Below, piece after piece: positions 59,982 to 64,000 of a stretch of DNA of 64,000 bases. A program made the translations under genes and the position numbers. Source of the DNA: Treponema maltophilum ATCC 51939 (GTDB lineage Bacteria; Spirochaetota; Spirochaetia; Treponematales; Treponemataceae); contig NZ_KE332518.1 in NCBI RefSeq assembly GCF_000413055.1, forward strand, positions 683,583 to 747,582, read 5' to 3'. The notes beneath the pieces were generated by a model. The model worked only from the letters and a program-made list of their open reading frames with translations. It did no database searches and was not told the origin of the DNA. Position 1 is the first letter of the stretch; each line of letters opens with the position of its first letter.

Positions 59982-60785
59982 ATGGCGAAAATTACGGCAG
60001 AAAGCAGGGAAGCCTTCGCGGTAAAAATGCAGCCTTATAAAGATTCAATAGATAAAATATTCGAAAAAGAAAAAAATCTTCTTGCATTAATGGAAAAAGA
60101 CGGTGCGGGAAGTTCGTATAAACGCATGTTGCTCGCCGAAGATATGATTTACGTTACGACGCTGTACGTGCTTATCAATAATCTTTCCGTAAAGATTTTA
60201 TCGACCAGAGGTTTGGATGCTTTAAACGACGGGCGCAAAGCGCTGTATAAGGCGATTATTTATTTGGAAGAAACCGTTTCGAATTTAATCGACGCGCCCT
60301 TTTCCGACTATGAAGACCGGGTTGCGCAGATCGCGAACATTCCGCTGACTAAACGCTACGAATTGAGCCGTAAACTCGGCCTTGCCATTCGGCTGGTTGT
60401 CGATGCGTACGGCGACAATACGAAATGGCGCTGGAGTTTTATCGAACTGCAAGGCCGTCTTGCAACGGTTGCGAAAAATATGCTCGATATGAAAGCCGCG
60501 TCGAAAATCTATTTCGATCCGCGCAATCCCGATTACGATACGGCGGTCTATTATTTCAGGCTCATAAAAAAACTGTTGGGCGAAGCGGCCGACGGCTATC
60601 GCGACCGGTACGAGCTTTCGACCCGCCGTTTGGACGACATACGTTTGGGCATAAACTATCTGGTTGCGCTCAGACGAATCCAGCTTAACCTCGGTGAAAG
60701 CGAAGATGCCGAAGAAACCAAAAAGAAAGCCGTCGTCTGGAAAGCCAAAATGGACAGCGACCAAAAAAAAGGCATAAGCCGCTGA
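59982..60785 (+). CDS. Conserved treponemal hypothetical protein
   Basis: 267 residues, mainly helical and soluble, no cysteines at obvious metal sites, no signal peptide. Notable blocks are MLLAEDMIYVTTLYVLINNLSVKIL and RWSFIELQGRLATVAKNMLDMKAASKIYFDPRNPDYDTAVYYF, the latter broken here only for quotation. It starts two bases after the recN stop with GGAGGATAAG, so it is co-expressed with recN. I recall an equivalent gene after recN in T. pallidum. Function unknown. Confidence 0.85.
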   Translation: MAKITAESREAFAVKMQPYKDSIDKIFEKEKNLLALMEKDGAGSSYKRMLLAEDMIYVTTLYVLINNLSVKILSTRGLDALNDGRKALYKAIIYLEETVSNLIDAPFSDYEDRVAQIANIPLTKRYELSRKLGLAIRLVVDAYGDNTKWRWSFIELQGRLATVAKNMLDMKAASKIYFDPRNPDYDTAVYYFRLIKKLLGEAADGYRDRYELSTRRLDDIRLGINYLVALRRIQLNLGESEDAEETKKKAVVWKAKMDSDQKKGISR

Positions 60786-60825
60786 GCGGAATTTTTATAC
60801 GGTGTGCTGAGTGCGCCGGGCAAAA

Positions 60826-60855
60826 AAAAGACGCGAACCGAAGTTCCCGTCTTTT
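60826..60855. terminator. Terminator between convergent genes
   Basis: An 8-bp stem AAAAGACG/CGTCTTTT (60826-60833 and 60848-60855) with A/T runs on both sides, between the recN-operon end and the lipoprotein gene. Confidence 0.75.
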
Positions 60856-60861
60856 GCTTTT

Positions 60862-61578
60862 TTATTCGATAGGGAGCGGCTTTATACTTATCGTTTTTGC
60901 CGCTTTGTCATAATCGATGGTAAAGAAAAGCGGAATTTTATCCGCATCCGCGGGGTTCGAGGGGTCGGCAGCCCAATCAGGCGGGACATCAGAAGGATTT
61001 GTTTGAATTGCAAATGCTGTTATGTATTGACCGGAAGCATCGGCGGCATACTCCCATACTCCATTCTTTTTTACTTTTATCTTATATTTTTTTTGATTTT
61101 CGAGTTCAAATATATAATCGGTATCATATAAAGTTATTATTCTCGGAATGTTATTCAGATTAAGCTCTCCGGGATATTTCCCGTCGTTTTTTACTTTATA
61201 TTTCAATTTTACATCTTTGCTTAGTCCATTCTTTACCGTAACTTTTATTTTTTCATCCTCGGTTAAATTCCGTATTGTCCACGTAGTAGGATCGATATTG
61301 TCTTTGAGGCCGTCGATTTTCCAATCGTAGCCTTTTTCGGGATCGGCCGTGCAAAAGGGGACGCCTTTTAATTCAAGAGCTGTGCCGGGGGCGTGAGATA
61401 TTACTGCATTCGGCTGATATACGACGCTGTTGTATAGTGCTCTTATCGTAATAGTAACGTCATGACTCGAAATATTTACTACCTTCAAATCCCTTTTTTC
61501 ATGCGGGCTTTTATAGCTTGTTTGCGAACACGAGGCGATTATAAACAGGGCAAAAAGTACGCTCAGGTATTTTTTCAT
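60862..61578 (-). CDS. Putative lipoprotein, unknown function
   Basis: About 238 residues from the ATG at 61576-61578, where a signal peptide with lipobox IIASC starts; the reading from 61626 only adds a basic extension. The mature protein is beta-rich (LKVVNISSHDVTITIRALYN, LEGV-like turns, KKYKIKVKKNGVWEYAADA), suggesting Ig-like folds. No family recognised. It is convergent with the recN cluster. Confidence 0.82.
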   Translation of the reverse strand: MKKYLSVLFALFIIASCSQTSYKSPHEKRDLKVVNISSHDVTITIRALYNSVVYQPNAVISHAPGTALELKGVPFCTADPEKGYDWKIDGLKDNIDPTTWTIRNLTEDEKIKVTVKNGLSKDVKLKYKVKNDGKYPGELNLNNIPRIITLYDTDYIFELENQKKYKIKVKKNGVWEYAADASGQYITAFAIQTNPSDVPPDWAADPSNPADADKIPLFFTIDYDKAAKTISIKPLPIE

Positions 61579-61676
61579 ATCGCGTATAAGTATACCTGCC
61601 CGTGCTTTTTTTGTCAACGAAAGCATTCCCGCCCCGGCCGATTGCGCAGTCTGTAAAAATATAATAATATGAAAGC

Positions 61677-63236
61677 ATGAAAACGGTTTTTATTACCGGC
61701 GTGTCCGGAACTATGGGATCCGAAGCGTTGACGCAAATTGCGCAGACGGGAAAATTCCTGTGCCGCATTCTGTTGCGCCCGAAAAAGGCGAATATGCGGT
61801 TGGCGAAAAAGCTTCAAAAGAACGCTCTTATTGAAGTGCTGTTCGGCAATATACAAAATTACGGCGATTGTCTTGCCGCCGTAAAAGGTGCCGACTATGT
61901 GCTGCATTGTGCGGCGATTATTCCGCCGGCAGCCGATCACAATCCCGACGAAACCTTCCGCACCAATTGGCTGGGAACCGAAAACCTGCTCGAGGCTGTC
62001 GCCGACAGCGGCCAAATCGGAAAGACCAAATTCGTTTATATCGGCACGGTCGCGGAGTACGGGAACAGAACGTTCAAGCATCCGTGGGGCCGCGTCGGAG
62101 ATCCGCTTATGCCGAGCGCCTTCGACGTGTACGCGGCGAGCAAGCTGAAAGCCGAACGTGCGGTTATCGAATCGCCCCTGTGCTGGGTGTCGCTCCGTCA
62201 AAGCGGAATTCTGTACGACCGCGTGCTTTTAAATAACATGCACGACGGGCTTATGTTCCATACCTGTTGGAATACTCCGATCGAATGGGCGACGGCGAAA
62301 ACCTCCGGCTTGCTTTTAAAAAATCTGGTTGAAAAAGATTCGGACGGAACGCTCGGCGCCGATTTTTGGAAAAAAGTCTACAATATCGGAAACGGAAAAA
62401 CCGCCCGCGTTACGGGCTTTGAAACGCTCGACCGCGGTTTTAAAATGATGGGACGGAGCGGTACCGAAATTTTCAAGCCCGAATGGAATGCAATCCGTAA
62501 TTTTCATTGTATGTGGTTTGCCGATTCTCACGTGCTCAACGATTATCTCGATTTTCAGCATGAAGGTTTTGAAGATTTTTTTGCACGGCTCGAAAAAAAA
62601 TTGTGGTACTTTAAACTGGGAAAACCCTTCCCGCACTTGATACGGCGCTTTGCCCTTATGCCGCTTTTGCGCACGAACAACGCGCCGGCCTTTTGGGTTT
62701 CGCACAATCTTACAAAACGGGTAAAGGCTTTTTTCGGTTCGCTCGAAGCGTACCGCGCGCTCCCGCGCAGTTGGGAAAAATTCCCTGTAATGTGCAAAAA
62801 TCAAAATCCGGAAACGGGCGCTTTTTTGGATTACGAAAAATTAAAGGATGAATCTTTAATCGAAAAAAACGGTTTGCTTTTAAATCACGGCTACGATGAA
62901 ACGAAAAAGACCGAAGAGCTCGGCATTACAGATGCAAAACAGGCGGCAGCTTTCCGCGGCGGAAAGTGCGTGAGCGGGACGATGAAAAAGGGCGATTTGT
63001 ACAGTCCCTTGCAATGGCAGTGCCATAACGGCCATCGCTTTAAGGCAAGTCCGTACTTGGTTTTAAAAACGGGACATTGGTGCCCCGACTGCTGCAGCTG
63101 TCCGCCGTGGAATTTCGGCGAGCTTGCAAAACATATTCCGTTTTATGCGCAGCTGTGGTATGACGATCACGGGAAAGACGAAACCGAATCGTATTCGGCC
63201 GAAGACGGCCGCGATATATTGGCGTATGAAAAATAG
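61677..63236 (+). CDS. Extended SDR (NAD-dependent epimerase/dehydratase) fused to a zinc ribbon
   Basis: 519 residues. Residues 1-330 are an extended SDR: TGVSGTMG (Rossmann), VLHCAAIIPP, and the catalytic Tyr152-x3-Lys156 in VYAASKLKAE, so the dehydrogenase or epimerase core looks intact. From about 425 there is a treble-clef-like metal site: GGKC(431), then WQCHNGH (Cys449, His453) and HWCPDC (Cys469, Cys472). It resembles the zinc ribbons found beside homing or restriction-type nucleases. TATAAT lies 12 nt before the ATG; no ribosome site is obvious. The substrate, perhaps a nucleotide sugar, is unknown. Confidence 0.82.
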   Translation: MKTVFITGVSGTMGSEALTQIAQTGKFLCRILLRPKKANMRLAKKLQKNALIEVLFGNIQNYGDCLAAVKGADYVLHCAAIIPPAADHNPDETFRTNWLGTENLLEAVADSGQIGKTKFVYIGTVAEYGNRTFKHPWGRVGDPLMPSAFDVYAASKLKAERAVIESPLCWVSLRQSGILYDRVLLNNMHDGLMFHTCWNTPIEWATAKTSGLLLKNLVEKDSDGTLGADFWKKVYNIGNGKTARVTGFETLDRGFKMMGRSGTEIFKPEWNAIRNFHCMWFADSHVLNDYLDFQHEGFEDFFARLEKKLWYFKLGKPFPHLIRRFALMPLLRTNNAPAFWVSHNLTKRVKAFFGSLEAYRALPRSWEKFPVMCKNQNPETGAFLDYEKLKDESLIEKNGLLLNHGYDETKKTEELGITDAKQAAAFRGGKCVSGTMKKGDLYSPLQWQCHNGHRFKASPYLVLKTGHWCPDCCSCPPWNFGELAKHIPFYAQLWYDDHGKDETESYSAEDGRDILAYEK

Positions 63237-63247
63237 AGGATCAACGT

Positions 63248-64000
63248 GTGCGTATGAACGAGTTTCACATACCGGTGCAGGAATTGCAGTGGCCCGAAGC
63301 GGGGAGTACGGTTGCGGTCGGACTTTCGGGAGGTGTCGATTCGGCTTCGACGGCGCTTATGCTGAAAGAGCGGGGCTGCACCGTTGTCTGCATTACGATG
63401 TCGAGCTGGAACAACGATCTTCCGCTGCCGCCTTCAAAAAACGGTGTGCGTAATTCCTGTTACGGTGCCGACGAAAAGATAGATATGGAACAATGCGCCG
63501 AGTTTTGCAAAACATACGGCATAAAATATTACATCATCGATGTGCGCGAAGCCTATAAAGCCTACGTTATGGACTATTTTAAAAGCGAATACCGTGCGGG
63601 AAGAACGCCGAACCCCTGCGTTCATTGCAACGCTCACGTAAAGTTTGCCGCCCTCGTAAACGGAGCGCGCGCTCAGGGCGTCGATTTCGATTATTTTTGT
63701 ACGGGGCACTACGCAGCTTTGGTGCGCCCGCTTATTCCCGTAGCCGATATTTACCGCGCGCTGGGTTCCGACAATTCGGCCGCACAGTCGGACGGCGCAG
63801 GAAATGTTTCCGGCAGCGCGCATTCGACAAGTGCGGAAGCGCGCGGGTATACGGAACGTCCGGTTACGGTGTCTGCGGCAAAGGATACGTTTAAAGATCA
63901 AACCTACTTTTTGCACCGCATTCCCTCCGCCGTTTTGGAGCAAACGCGCTTTCCGCTAAGCGGTTTTACGAAAAAGGCCGTGTTCGAATTTGCGCGCGAA
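63248..64000 (+). CDS. mnmA: tRNA-specific 2-thiouridylase MnmA (3' partial)
   Basis: Open to the right edge. VAVGLSGGVDSASTALML is the PP-loop ATP site; NSCYGADEKID, then GRTPNPCVHCNAHVKF and CTGHYAAL with the catalytic cysteine region, and KDQTYFLHRI. MnmA puts the 2-thio group on U34 of Lys, Glu and Gln tRNAs. The start is probably GTG 63248, seven bases after GAGGA; ATG 63254 is in frame but poorly spaced. Residues about 173-202 are a Ser/Ala/Gly-rich insertion (DNSAAQSDGAGNVSGSAHS). It begins 11 bp after the SDR gene. Confidence 0.94.
   Translation, partial: MRMNEFHIPVQELQWPEAGSTVAVGLSGGVDSASTALMLKERGCTVVCITMSSWNNDLPLPPSKNGVRNSCYGADEKIDMEQCAEFCKTYGIKYYIIDVREAYKAYVMDYFKSEYRAGRTPNPCVHCNAHVKFAALVNGARAQGVDFDYFCTGHYAALVRPLIPVADIYRALGSDNSAAQSDGAGNVSGSAHSTSAEARGYTERPVTVSAAKDTFKDQTYFLHRIPSAVLEQTRFPLSGFTKKAVFEFARE

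Overview
The window reads as a chromosomal segment of a spirochaete, most likely an oral or host-associated Treponema with roughly balanced base composition. This rests on gene content and order: a cheW, DegT-like, nadK, recN, conserved-hypothetical run that I remember as a Treponema pallidum neighbourhood; an Rnf operon used in place of a respiratory chain; class III cyclases joined to 7TMR-DISM sensors; many lipoproteins with loose spirochaetal lipoboxes; and an OmpA protein carrying FlgD-like Ig repeats. No species call is possible from reading alone.

Layout. 1-3.3 kb: a tandem receptor-cyclase polyprotein, cut by the left edge. 3.4-7.2 kb: a heterodimeric ABC exporter behind a tRNA-Leu and its terminator. 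7.4-15.3 kb: a U32 RNA-hydroxylation-type protein, ssb, a large unknown protein, an Rpn-type nuclease, hisC and a phosphoesterase. 15.3-16.8 kb: an AT-rich decayed island with an IS256-type transposase remnant, a lipoprotein, a 45-codon ORF and a broken gene. 16.8-24.8 kb: a formylglycine-enzyme-like protein, corA, lolA, rodZ, rimO and a UvrD/PcrA helicase. 24.8-30.4 kb: an LRR lipoprotein interrupted at a homopolymer, pgi, a TlpA / CXXC / 4Fe-4S redox operon and tRNA-Met. 30.5-36.4 kb: a secreted protein and rnfCDGEAB. 36.5-46.3 kb: envelope proteins (beta-barrel candidate, OmpA with Ig repeats, CBM48-like protein), a cyclic-nucleotide-binding HATPase protein, pgk, an acyltransferase and an XRE-AbrB regulator. 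46.3-52.6 kb: a flavodiiron protein, then a TetR gene and a three-gene operon that share the same palindromic operator. 52.7-55.8 kb: SH3-type envelope proteins and a vapBC module in AT-rich DNA. 55.9-64 kb: the cheW to recN block, a lipoprotein, an SDR fused to a zinc ribbon, and mnmA, cut by the right edge.

How the genes work together. Cyclic nucleotide made by the cyclase could be read by the cNMP-binding HATPase protein about 40 kb away. Rnf would couple ferredoxin and NADH oxidation to an ion gradient, and the flavodiiron and TlpA/ferredoxin modules handle oxygen and thiol redox. The TetR operon looks like a small-molecule hydrolysis and efflux unit.

The most notable observation is in the first gene. 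Its two cyclase domains have lost complementary halves of the class III active site: the first keeps the purine and transition-state residues, and the second keeps the metal aspartates. This is the C2/C1 division of labour of animal transmembrane adenylyl cyclases, here in a bacterial polyprotein with two 7TM sensors. Other leads are a paired TetR operator, a possibly phase-variable lipoprotein, an RnfG with two FMN sites beside a minimal and apparently out-of-frame RnfB, a DegT-fold protein without its catalytic lysine, and Ala/Gly/Ser-rich insertions in several housekeeping enzymes.
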